The notes under the pieces: generated by a model
What the model saw: the letters and a program-made list of their open reading frames with translations, nothing else
What the model was told of the DNA's origin: nothing
The model's database searches: none
Source: Gammaproteobacteria bacterium
Lineage (GTDB): Bacteria > Pseudomonadota > Gammaproteobacteria > SZUA-152
DNA length: 6,029 nucleotides
NCBI GenBank assembly: GCA_030613605.1
Contig: JAUWLO010000124.1
Coordinates: forward strand, 1-6,029
Direction: 5' to 3'
Shown: in pieces, positions 1 to 5,336 of the stretch
Position numbering within the stretch: the stretch's first letter is position 1
Layout of the letters: each line of letters starts with the position of its first letter
Made by a program: the position numbers and the translations under genes

Positions 1-240
1 TTGGTAAGCTTCCAGCGAACCAATACAGCCTCGAAGTTGCCCAGCCATTTTTAAAGTAACGAAACTGGCTCCCGTGTTTTGTAACGGGGTGGGATAACGG
101 GAAGTCTCGATTGGTAAATGTTTGCCATGTTTGAGCCCATATTCCACAGCCTCTAATGCGATTTGCCGTAACAAGATGTGTTCTTCCTCACACAGGCCGG
201 TGCCTGGTTCGGTATTTGGTGCGGTGTCAGTGGAAGACAT
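1..240 (-). CDS. amrA: AmmeMemoRadiSam system protein A (AMMECR1 family), 5' part only
   Basis: The reverse strand from 240 to the left edge reads 80 open codons, so this is the N-terminal portion of a gene cut by the window. Residues 57-76 carry the AMMECR1 signature: GASFVTLK followed by the near-invariant LRGCIG at residues 69-74, then SLEAY. The first 18 or so residues (Thr/Pro/Glu-rich) look like a disordered leader. AMMECR1 proteins are cytosolic and of unknown biochemical activity; in prokaryotes they accompany a MEMO1-like protein and a radical SAM enzyme, and both are present here. The start codon lies inside the end of the MEMO1-like gene, giving a 14-bp overlap in a different frame, which suggests co-transcription and translational coupling. 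A second in-frame ATG at 249-247 would add three residues (MGP) and cannot be excluded; neither has a strong Shine-Dalgarno. The family call is firm. Completeness of the 3' part cannot be judged. Confidence 0.9.
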   Translation of the reverse strand, partial: MSSTDTAPNTEPGTGLCEEEHILLRQIALEAVEYGLKHGKHLPIETSRYPTPLQNTGASFVTLKMAGQLRGCIGSLEAYQ

Positions 241-1042
241 AGGCCCCATACCCCACGACGCTATCTTTAGAGCCCGCGGTGTCACCAGAGTTTCGCAGGT
301 CTATGGTCTCTGCCTGCAGGCCTATTTTTCGGGCCAGGTGCAGCAATCCTGAAACCGGGACGCAGCCGCAGGCATTTTCGGAGTGAATATCTTCCAGCTG
401 GAGTTTTTCTATCGCTTTTGATGTGGCGCTGTCCATGCGCTGGGCCGTAGCGTAGTCGTGGTAATGGCTAAGGTCTGAGCTAATGACGATGAGTGTTTCC
501 GGCCCTCCCCACAAACGTTCCAGCACTTCGGATACCTCGTCAGGTCGTGCACTACCTACCACTAGTGGCACCAGTTTGAAGTCATCCAGCACCTCAAGCA
601 AAAAGGGCAGGTGGACCTCAAGGCTATGTTCCATGCTGTGGGCTTCGTCCAGACGATGAACCTGGGGTAAATCGGCAATGGAGTTAATGGCATCGCGGTC
701 GAGTTTTACCGGGCCCAAAGGGGTGTCGAACTGGTCTACACTGCTAATAGCAAGCCCCAAAAGGGCTACCCGGTGGGATGGCCCCAGCAGTATCACGCGC
801 TTGATTCGGTCGTGGACTGGCAACAACCGGGCATAGGCGCTGGCGGCTATCGGGCCGGAATAGACGTAACCCGCATGGGGGACAATGATGGCCTTGGGGA
901 TGTTGTCGTTATCAGAACTGGCGGCATGTTGCAGGTATTGAGCCATCATGCCGTGCAATTCCTGTGGGTCAGCGGGATAAAACATGCCGGCAACGGCGGG
1001 TGGTCGGGTCGTTGTTTTGTTGGTCGAACGGGTTGTAGCCAT
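227..1042 (-). CDS. amrB: AmmeMemoRadiSam system protein B (MEMO1 family)
   Basis: A 271-residue cytosolic protein of the MEMO1 family, which shares the fold of LigB-type class III extradiol dioxygenases. Family blocks appear in order: AGMFYPADP (18-26), VPHAGYVYSGP (54-64), LLGPSHR (85-91), EHSLEVHLPF (138-147), ISSDLSHY (187-194), ACGCVPVSG (224-232) and a C-terminal GYGAYVF. His56, His90 and Cys225 correspond to the His/His/Cys site reported to bind iron or copper in human MEMO1 (H49, H81, C244), so a metal-binding pocket is probably intact. No dioxygenase activity should be assumed, since family members are generally not shown to be enzymes. The ATG start is preceded by GGGGA nine bases upstream and fits a promoter in the divergent gap. 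It overlaps the AMMECR1-type gene downstream and faces the radical SAM gene across a 77-bp gap. Its length is normal for the family. The molecular role of the trio is unresolved. Confidence 0.95.
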   Translation of the reverse strand: MATTRSTNKTTTRPPAVAGMFYPADPQELHGMMAQYLQHAASSDNDNIPKAIIVPHAGYVYSGPIAASAYARLLPVHDRIKRVILLGPSHRVALLGLAISSVDQFDTPLGPVKLDRDAINSIADLPQVHRLDEAHSMEHSLEVHLPFLLEVLDDFKLVPLVVGSARPDEVSEVLERLWGGPETLIVISSDLSHYHDYATAQRMDSATSKAIEKLQLEDIHSENACGCVPVSGLLHLARKIGLQAETIDLRNSGDTAGSKDSVVGYGAYVFH

Positions 1043-1061
1043 GTCGTTTAATCCCCATTAA

Positions 1062-1078
1062 CTATACTGAAAGTATAG
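1062..1078. repeat. Palindrome in divergent control region, candidate operator
   Basis: CTATACT and AGTATAG form perfect 7-bp inverted arms around a 3-base spacer (GAA). The right arm contains the minus-strand -10 box TATACT; by symmetry the left arm offers the same hexamer to the plus strand (1063-1068), though without a recognisable -35 there. Its position over the -10 fits a repressor site or a symmetric pair of -10 boxes. The symmetry is seen directly; the regulatory role is inferred. Confidence 0.45.
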
Positions 1079-1100
1079 AACGTCACAGCTAGAACGTCAC
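1072..1100 (-). promoter_or_regulatory. Sigma70-like promoter for the MEMO1/AMMECR1 genes
   Basis: Read on the minus strand: GTGACG at 1100-1095 (4 of 6 to TTGACA), a 17-base spacer, then TATACT at 1077-1072 (5 of 6 to TATAAT). Transcription would begin near 1065, leaving an untranslated leader of about 22 bases containing the GGGGA ribosome site and the ATG at 1042. The -35 lies in the right-hand copy of a direct repeat and the -10 in a palindrome. It is the best-scoring promoter arrangement I could find in the window by eye. Confidence 0.5.
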
Positions 1101-1102
1101 AG
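1076..1102. repeat. Two 13-bp direct repeats, 14-bp period
   Basis: TAGAACGTCACAG occurs at 1076-1088 and again, identical in all 13 bases, at 1090-1102, separated by one base. The pair lies between the divergent MEMO1 and radical SAM starts, immediately upstream of the radical SAM ribosome site and across the spacer and -35 of the minus-strand promoter. It could be a tandem binding site for a regulator or a small local duplication; the 14-bp period is not an integral helical turn. Confidence 0.75.
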
Positions 1103-1106
1103 GATC

Positions 1107-1113
1107 AAGGGAG
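1107..1113 (+). promoter_or_regulatory. Ribosome binding site of the radical SAM gene
   Basis: AAGGGAG sits six bases before the ATG at 1120. This is a strong site and supports that start over any alternative. Confidence 0.6.
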
Positions 1114-1119
1114 ACAAAA

Positions 1120-2250
1120 ATGACAACAGCGCAACAGTCGCCGCAGAAATCGCCAACGGTGGTAACGGCCCGCTACTGGCATCGATTGGACGATGGCCGG
1201 CTGCAATGTGATCTTTGTCCTCGCTTTTGCAAACTGCACGAGGATCAGCAGGGCCTGTGCTTTGTGCGGGCCCGGCAGGGGGACGAAATTGTACTGACCA
1301 CCTACGGCCGGTCCAGCGGTTTCTGCGTGGATCCCATTGAGAAAAAACCCCTTAATCATTTTTTACCGGGTACCTCGGTGCTGTCGTTTGGCACTGCCGG
1401 CTGTAACCTGGCCTGCAAGTTTTGCCAGAACTGGGACATGAGTAAATCACGCGAGATGGATACGCTCGCAGACAGCGCTGCCCCGGAAACCCTGGCGCGT
1501 GCCGCCAGGGAGCGCGGTGGTAGTAGCGTGGCCTATACCTACAACGACCCGGTTATTTTCCTGGAGTACGCCGTGGACGTGGCCAAAGAGTGTCGCAAAC
1601 TGGGCATCAAGAACGTGGCTGTAACCGCAGGCTATATTTGTGAAGAGCCGCGCAAAGAATTCTTTCAGGACATGGATGCCGCCAATGTTGACCTCAAGGC
1701 CTTTACTGAGGATTTTTATCGCAAAATTACGGGCAGTCATTTACAGCCAGTACTGGATACCTTGCGTTATCTCAAACACGAGACCGATGTATGGATTGAA
1801 ACCACCACCTTATTGATTCCGGGTAAAAATGACTCACCCGAAGAAATCGATGAAATGACCCGTTGGGTGGTGAAAGAACTGGGTCCCGATGTGCCCATGC
1901 ATTTCACTGCCTTTCATCCTGAATGGAAAATGATGGATACACCCTCAACACCGCCCGAAACGCTTACCCGTGCTCGTGAGATCGCCATGAAAAATGGCGT
2001 ACGTTACGCCTACACAGGAAATGTGCACGACAAAGCAGGCGACAGCACCTATTGCCACCAGTGTGGCACTACGCTGATAGGGCGTGACTGGTATGTGTTA
2101 TCCGACTGGAATTTAACCAACGATGGTCATTGCAAGAGTTGTGGTACACAGTGTGCGGGCGTGTTTGATGGTCCACCGGGGGAGTGGGGAGCGCGTCGTA
2201 TGCCGGTTCGGTTGAGTGAGTTTGCGATGGAAAATGCGATGGGTGAGTAA
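1120..2250 (+). CDS. amrS: AmmeMemoRadiSam system radical SAM enzyme
   Basis: A 376-residue cytosolic radical SAM protein of the family that partners MEMO1- and AMMECR1-like proteins, related to pyruvate-formate-lyase-activating enzymes. The core motif CNLACKFC (95-102) supplies Cys95, Cys99 and Cys102 for the 4Fe-4S cluster that cleaves S-adenosylmethionine. An N-terminal cysteine block (Cys30, Cys33, Cys37, Cys47) and a C-terminal one (Cys312/Cys315 and Cys338/Cys341, with Cys345 close by) look like accessory metal or zinc-ribbon sites and are typical of this family. AYTYNDP (138-144), VDLKAFTEDFY (190-200) and YTGNVHD (298-304) are further family-like blocks. The strong ribosome site confirms the start; length is normal and the frame intact. 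The substrate is not known to me. It is transcribed away from its two partners across a 77-bp gap, so all three could share one regulator. The family assignment is very secure. Confidence 0.95.
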   Translation: MTTAQQSPQKSPTVVTARYWHRLDDGRLQCDLCPRFCKLHEDQQGLCFVRARQGDEIVLTTYGRSSGFCVDPIEKKPLNHFLPGTSVLSFGTAGCNLACKFCQNWDMSKSREMDTLADSAAPETLARAARERGGSSVAYTYNDPVIFLEYAVDVAKECRKLGIKNVAVTAGYICEEPRKEFFQDMDAANVDLKAFTEDFYRKITGSHLQPVLDTLRYLKHETDVWIETTTLLIPGKNDSPEEIDEMTRWVVKELGPDVPMHFTAFHPEWKMMDTPSTPPETLTRAREIAMKNGVRYAYTGNVHDKAGDSTYCHQCGTTLIGRDWYVLSDWNLTNDGHCKSCGTQCAGVFDGPPGEWGARRMPVRLSEFAMENAMGE

Positions 2251-2283
2251 TGGAAACGAAAAAACAGGTAAAATAGTGTTAGA

Positions 2284-2312
2284 TTAAAAACCGCTATTAA
2301 AATCTTTATATA
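2284..2312 (+). promoter_or_regulatory. Weak candidate promoter in the AT-rich gap before the ferritin-like gene
   Basis: The 94-bp gap between the radical SAM stop and the ferritin-like start is very AT-rich. TTAAAA (2284-2289), a 17-base spacer and TATATA (2307-2312) make a possible sigma70 pair upstream of the ATG at 2345. The -35 is poor, and AT-rich sequence yields such matches by chance. I see no hairpin plus T-tract terminator after the radical SAM gene, so read-through is also possible. Confidence 0.3.
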
Positions 2313-2344
2313 AAAAACTAGAGCTGGAAGTTGTTAAGTGCCTT

Positions 2345-3154
2345 ATGAATCTGTTTGAATCAGCCCGCCAATGTTTATTGCTTTGTGATCCTGAAGAAAA
2401 AGTAACGACCTCCAGAAGAATCGCTCAACAATGGCGGGCTGGAGAGATCTCACTGCCCCGGGAGGGAGAGGGGGAAGTGGGACCCATCGCTCAGCCGGGA
2501 CACCCTGATAAACCCCGCCTTGTGGCTCCTCGTGATTTGCATCGAAGGAGTCTGCACACTCCCGAAGGTCATGCAGCCCTCATTCACTCCATTGCTCACA
2601 TTGAATTCAATGCCATTAACCTGGCCTGGGATGCGGTGTACCGTTTTCGGGAGTTGCCCGAACAGTTCTATGATGACTGGGTGAAAGTGGCAGATGAAGA
2701 GGCTTACCATTTTACGTTGGTGCGGGATCACCTCAATACTCTGGGTTTTGAGTACGGTGATTTCGATGCCCATAACGGCCTGTGGGAAATGGCGGTTAAA
2801 ACAGCGCATGATCCACTGATCCGCATGGCGTTAGTGCCCCGTGTACTGGAGGCGCGTGGTCTGGATGTAACCCCGGGTATCATGAAAAAGTTACGTGATT
2901 TTGGCGATCATGCGGCGGTTGATGTATTGGAGATTATCTTACGGGACGAGATCGGCCATGTGGAAATCGGTTCTCGCTGGTTTCGATATTTGTGCGAACA
3001 ACGGAAGATGGAACCGGAGCAGACATTTCAGTGTCTGTTAGAGGAATATATGAAAGGTGGCAACAATATTGGAAAGGGCCCATTGCATCGCAGTGCAAGA
3101 CTGGCCGCAGGTTTTACTGAAGCAGAACTTAATTATCTGGAAGGAATTGGTTGA
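2345..3154 (+). CDS. DUF455 ferritin-like domain protein, probable di-iron protein
   Basis: A 269-residue soluble protein of the DUF455 branch of the ferritin-like superfamily, distantly related in fold to di-iron hydroxylases such as MiaE. The four-helix-bundle metal pattern is visible: Glu87 in AHIEFNA, Glu119 and His122 in DEEAYHF, Glu169 in RVLEARGLD, and Glu202 and His205 in RDEIGHVE. This is the E...ExxH...E...ExxH spacing of a carboxylate-bridged di-iron site. About 75 residues precede the bundle and include family-like APRDLHRRSLHTPEGH. No signal peptide is seen. The biological substrate is unknown; oxidation, hydroxylation or iron handling are all possible. The only nearby ribosome-site candidate, GGAAG at 2326-2330, is 14 bases from the ATG, so initiation may be inefficient. 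The ATG is nonetheless the sensible start, with no better in-frame alternative. Its stop overlaps the start of the lipoprotein gene by one base. Confidence 0.9.
   Translation: MNLFESARQCLLLCDPEEKVTTSRRIAQQWRAGEISLPREGEGEVGPIAQPGHPDKPRLVAPRDLHRRSLHTPEGHAALIHSIAHIEFNAINLAWDAVYRFRELPEQFYDDWVKVADEEAYHFTLVRDHLNTLGFEYGDFDAHNGLWEMAVKTAHDPLIRMALVPRVLEARGLDVTPGIMKKLRDFGDHAAVDVLEIILRDEIGHVEIGSRWFRYLCEQRKMEPEQTFQCLLEEYMKGGNNIGKGPLHRSARLAAGFTEAELNYLEGIG
3141..3146 (+). promoter_or_regulatory. Ribosome binding site that decides the lipoprotein start
   Basis: AAGGAA lies inside the last codons of the ferritin-like gene, seven bases before the ATG at 3154. It would be only four bases from the in-frame TTG at 3151, so ATG is the preferred start. 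Confidence 0.55.
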
Positions 3155-3954
3155 TGATATATAGCGTTAACAAAAAAATAGTTCATATCATTATGGTTGT
3201 GAGTGCGTTGCTCTGGTTGGGCGCATGTGCAACGGGTACCCCTGGTGCGGGGGAGGCTGCTGGCCGTAACGGGCAGCAATCTTCTCCTGAAAATCAAAAA
3301 AATATGGGTACCATGTTGATATTTTCTGAACGAGAAGCGGGTTCAGAATCATTTACCACCCGCATATTTGTTAATTCAGAATATATGCACATGTCTGACA
3401 GCCTTTCTCCGGCAGATTTTGTTTTATTTAACCGCGCCGAACGCACCATTTACAATGTTACCCGGGATGAAAAATCCATATTGGTTATTCGGGATAGGCC
3501 TCATAACATTAAGCCGCCCATTGAAATAAAATACGAAGAAGTATCTCAACCATCAAGTGCAATACCTAGAATAAATGGTCGTCAGGCAACTCATTACCAA
3601 TATTTGGCCAATGAAAAACGTTGTTATGACGCCGTTGTTATAGGCGGGGATTTTATGCCGGATGTATTGGCTGCATTACGTGAATTCAGGCAAGTGCTAG
3701 CAAATGAGCAAGCCAGCTCAGTGAATAATGTGCCAAAAGAAATGATGGATGCCTGTGATATGGCGGTAAATGTTTTTCATGCAACAAAACACATGGATCA
3801 CGGCTTGCCTATTCGTGAATGGAATACAAGAGGTTATCAGCGATTCCTGAAAGACTATCGTGAAAATATTCCTGCTCCAGATAGCGCTTTTATATTACCC
3901 AAAGATTATGAGCAGTACACTATGTCAGATGCGCCGCCGCTTGGAGGGCGTTAA
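3154..3954 (+). CDS. Uncharacterised outer-membrane-type lipoprotein
   Basis: A 266-residue protein I cannot assign to a named family. The N-terminus has Lys7 and Lys8, a hydrophobic run (9-22) and the lipobox LGAC, so signal peptidase II should leave lipidated Cys25. The next residue is Ala rather than Asp, which by the usual Lol rule points to the outer membrane. A flexible Gly/Ser/Gln/Asn-rich linker (about 26-50) leads to a folded domain from residue 52. The segment TRIFVNSEYMHM ... FVLFNRAERTIYNV resembles the beta-strand pattern of DUF4412-like periplasmic proteins, but this is only a resemblance. Cys157 and Cys201 are the only other cysteines and could form a disulfide. ATG was chosen over TTG three bases earlier because of the ribosome site spacing. 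The start overlaps the ferritin-like stop (TGATG), implying coupled translation. It is visibly more AT-rich than the upstream genes. It ends 37 bp from the convergent lpxH gene. Confidence 0.8.
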   Translation: MIYSVNKKIVHIIMVVSALLWLGACATGTPGAGEAAGRNGQQSSPENQKNMGTMLIFSEREAGSESFTTRIFVNSEYMHMSDSLSPADFVLFNRAERTIYNVTRDEKSILVIRDRPHNIKPPIEIKYEEVSQPSSAIPRINGRQATHYQYLANEKRCYDAVVIGGDFMPDVLAALREFRQVLANEQASSVNNVPKEMMDACDMAVNVFHATKHMDHGLPIREWNTRGYQRFLKDYRENIPAPDSAFILPKDYEQYTMSDAPPLGGR

Positions 3955-3991
3955 TTGTTTGGTGAAAAGTGTGGATATAAGTTGGTTCGAC

Positions 3992-4711
3992 TTAAGAGGA
4001 AGGAGTTAACTCGTAACCATCGGCGTCAACTTTTAACAGGCTTGTCTGGCTATACCAATCACCCAGTACAATTCGTTTTACGGTTTTGTTATCAATAACA
4101 AGTTCGTGAACGGCCGGCCGATGTGTGTGGCCATGAATGATTTGTAATATTCTGTGCTGGCGAAACATTTTTTCAACGGCTTGTGGATTAACATCCATGA
4201 TGACTTCCGATTTTTCGCTAGTGCGTTTGATGCTTTCCTGGCGCGCATGCTTGCTAATGGCTAAACGTTCTTCAGCCGGCTTGTCCAGAAAGTCTGATTG
4301 CCATGCAGGGTCACGCACCTGCGAGCGAAACTGCTGATAATCCACATCGTCCGTGCATAAAGTATCACCATGCATGAGTAATGTAGACGTGCCATAAAGA
4401 TTAATTGTTGTGGGATCGTTTAATAAAGTGCAGCCGGATGATTTCTCGAACTTTTTACCCATCAGAAAATCACGATTGCCTGCCATAACAAACACGGGAA
4501 CCCCGCTTGCTGTCAGAGCACTTAGGTCAGCGATAACCGGTTCCATGTCAGAAGGCACGGCATCATCACCAATCCAAACTTCAAATAAATCACCCAGTAT
4601 GTAAAGTGCTTCTGCCTGAGTGGCCTGGTCGTGAAGAAAATCACGGAATAGTTTGATAATGTCCGGGCGTTCCCCCGAGAGGTGTAAGTCAGAGATAAAA
4701 TACGTAAACAA
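3992..4711 (-). CDS. lpxH: UDP-2,3-diacylglucosamine diphosphatase LpxH
   Basis: Hydrolyses UDP-2,3-diacylglucosamine to lipid X and UMP, the fourth step of lipid A synthesis, as a peripheral protein at the cytoplasmic face of the inner membrane. The 239 residues show the calcineurin-like metallophosphoesterase motifs in order: ISDLHL (6-11), LGDLFEVWIGDD (39-50), AGNRDFL (77-83), MHGDTLCTDD (113-122) and IHGHTHRP (192-199). Metal ligands Asp8, His10, Asp41, Asn79, His114, His195 and His197 fall at the same numbers as in E. coli LpxH. The start is TTG: the codon before it is GTC and the one before that is TAA, and the first internal ATG (residue 56) would delete essential ligands. No strong Shine-Dalgarno is visible, so translation may be weak. 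It lies 90 bp downstream of ppiB on the same strand, an order also found in pseudomonads, and is probably in one operon with the cyclophilins. Confidence 0.96.
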   Translation of the reverse strand: MFTYFISDLHLSGERPDIIKLFRDFLHDQATQAEALYILGDLFEVWIGDDAVPSDMEPVIADLSALTASGVPVFVMAGNRDFLMGKKFEKSSGCTLLNDPTTINLYGTSTLLMHGDTLCTDDVDYQQFRSQVRDPAWQSDFLDKPAEERLAISKHARQESIKRTSEKSEVIMDVNPQAVEKMFRQHRILQIIHGHTHRPAVHELVIDNKTVKRIVLGDWYSQTSLLKVDADGYELTPSS

Positions 4712-4801
4712 GACTTAGGTTCTCGGGGAAAGTTGCAGCATTCTTTTATAAGAAGTAATTAGAAGTAGCGTTTAATCAAACAATTGTATCGAATAAAAGG
4801 A

Positions 4802-5296
4802 TTACCCAATAATTTCTGCTTTTTCAATAACGATGTCTTCTGCCGGCACATCCTGGTGGCCAGCACGAGTTGTCGTTGGTTTACCTTTCATTTCATTAAC
4901 GACGTCCATACCGTCAACCACTTTTCCAAATACACAATAACCCCAACCTTGTGTAGTGGGGGCGCTGTGATCGAGGAAAGCGTTGTCTGCAACGTTGATG
5001 AAGAATTGTGACGTGGCTGAATGAGGATCATTGGTGCGTGCCATGCAAAGTGTGCCAATAACATTTTTTAAACTATTGTTAGCCTCATTTTCAATGGGTG
5101 CGCGGGTCTCTTTTTGGGACATGTCTGGCAACATGCCGCCGCCCTGAACCATAAAGTTGTCGATCACACGATGAAAAATGGTGCCGTCGAAGTGGCCGTC
5201 TTTCACATACTGTTCAAAATTGGCTGCGCTTTTGGGAGCATTGTCATAATCGAGTTCGATGTCAATGTTGCCTAATGAAGTTGTCATACGAATCAT
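4802..5296 (-). CDS. ppiB: Cytoplasmic peptidyl-prolyl cis-trans isomerase B (cyclophilin)
   Basis: A 164-residue single-domain cyclophilin, which speeds cis-trans isomerisation of Xaa-Pro bonds during protein folding. It lacks a signal peptide and matches E. coli PpiB in length and blocks: FHRVI (41-45, with the catalytic Arg43), FMVQGGG (48-54), ENEANN (69-74), MARTNDPHSATSQFFIN (85-101) and GWGYCVFGKVVDGMDVV (117-133). Gln97, Phe99 and Leu108 line the proline pocket. Position 107 is Phe where human cyclophilin A has Trp121, as in bacterial forms that bind cyclosporin poorly. The ATG at 5296 has AAGGA nine bases upstream; a second Met at residue 4 is possible but worse placed. It lies 40 bp after the secreted paralogue and 90 bp before lpxH, all on the minus strand. 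The T-rich stretch between the paralogues has no terminator hairpin, so co-transcription is likely. Confidence 0.95.
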   Translation of the reverse strand: MIRMTTSLGNIDIELDYDNAPKSAANFEQYVKDGHFDGTIFHRVIDNFMVQGGGMLPDMSQKETRAPIENEANNSLKNVIGTLCMARTNDPHSATSQFFINVADNAFLDHSAPTTQGWGYCVFGKVVDGMDVVNEMKGKPTTTRAGHQDVPAEDIVIEKAEIIG

Positions 5297-5302
5297 GTTC
5301 GG

Positions 5303-5310
5303 TTTTCCTT
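5303..5310 (-). promoter_or_regulatory. Ribosome binding site of ppiB
   Basis: On the minus strand AAGGAAAA at 5310-5303 places AAGGA nine bases before the ATG at 5296. It is the only purine-rich site in the 40-bp gap between the two cyclophilin genes and supports the longer PpiB start. Confidence 0.55.
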
Positions 5311-5336
5311 ACTTATCTTAAAATAAAAATAATCAA

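Noticed and set aside
122..352. Open frames on the plus strand opposite the protein A/B genes, and similar frames opposite lpxH, ppiA, ppiB and the radical SAM gene.
   Set aside because: All lie antisense to well-supported genes, have no family motifs, and are explained as shadows of the coding frame.
1083..1101. TCACA in both direct repeats as a possible CRP/Vfr site.
   Set aside because: The half-sites are in the same orientation, and neither has a TGTGA partner six bases away.
2250..2276. Eight-codon ORF (METKKQVK) starting at TAATG on the radical SAM stop, with GGGTGAG just upstream.
   Set aside because: Too short to distinguish from chance; no leader-peptide features such as repeated codons or an attenuator hairpin follow it.
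3151..3153. TTG at 3151 as the lipoprotein start.
   Set aside because: ATG follows immediately and has better spacing to AAGGAA; TTG adds only one residue.
3978..3994. Stem TAAGTTG / CGACTTA between the convergent lipoprotein and lpxH genes, as a possible terminator.
   Set aside because: Short, AU-rich, includes a G-U pair and a three-base loop, and no T-tract follows on either strand.
4003..4012. Perfect 10-bp palindrome GAGTTAACTC near the lpxH 3' end.
   Set aside because: It lies within coding sequence and has no spacer; short palindromes of this size are common by chance.
4745..4767. AGAAGTA direct repeat and TATAAA (minus strand) in the 90-bp gap before lpxH, as an lpxH promoter.
   Set aside because: No acceptable -35 lies 16-18 bases upstream, and the gap is AT-rich enough to give such matches randomly.
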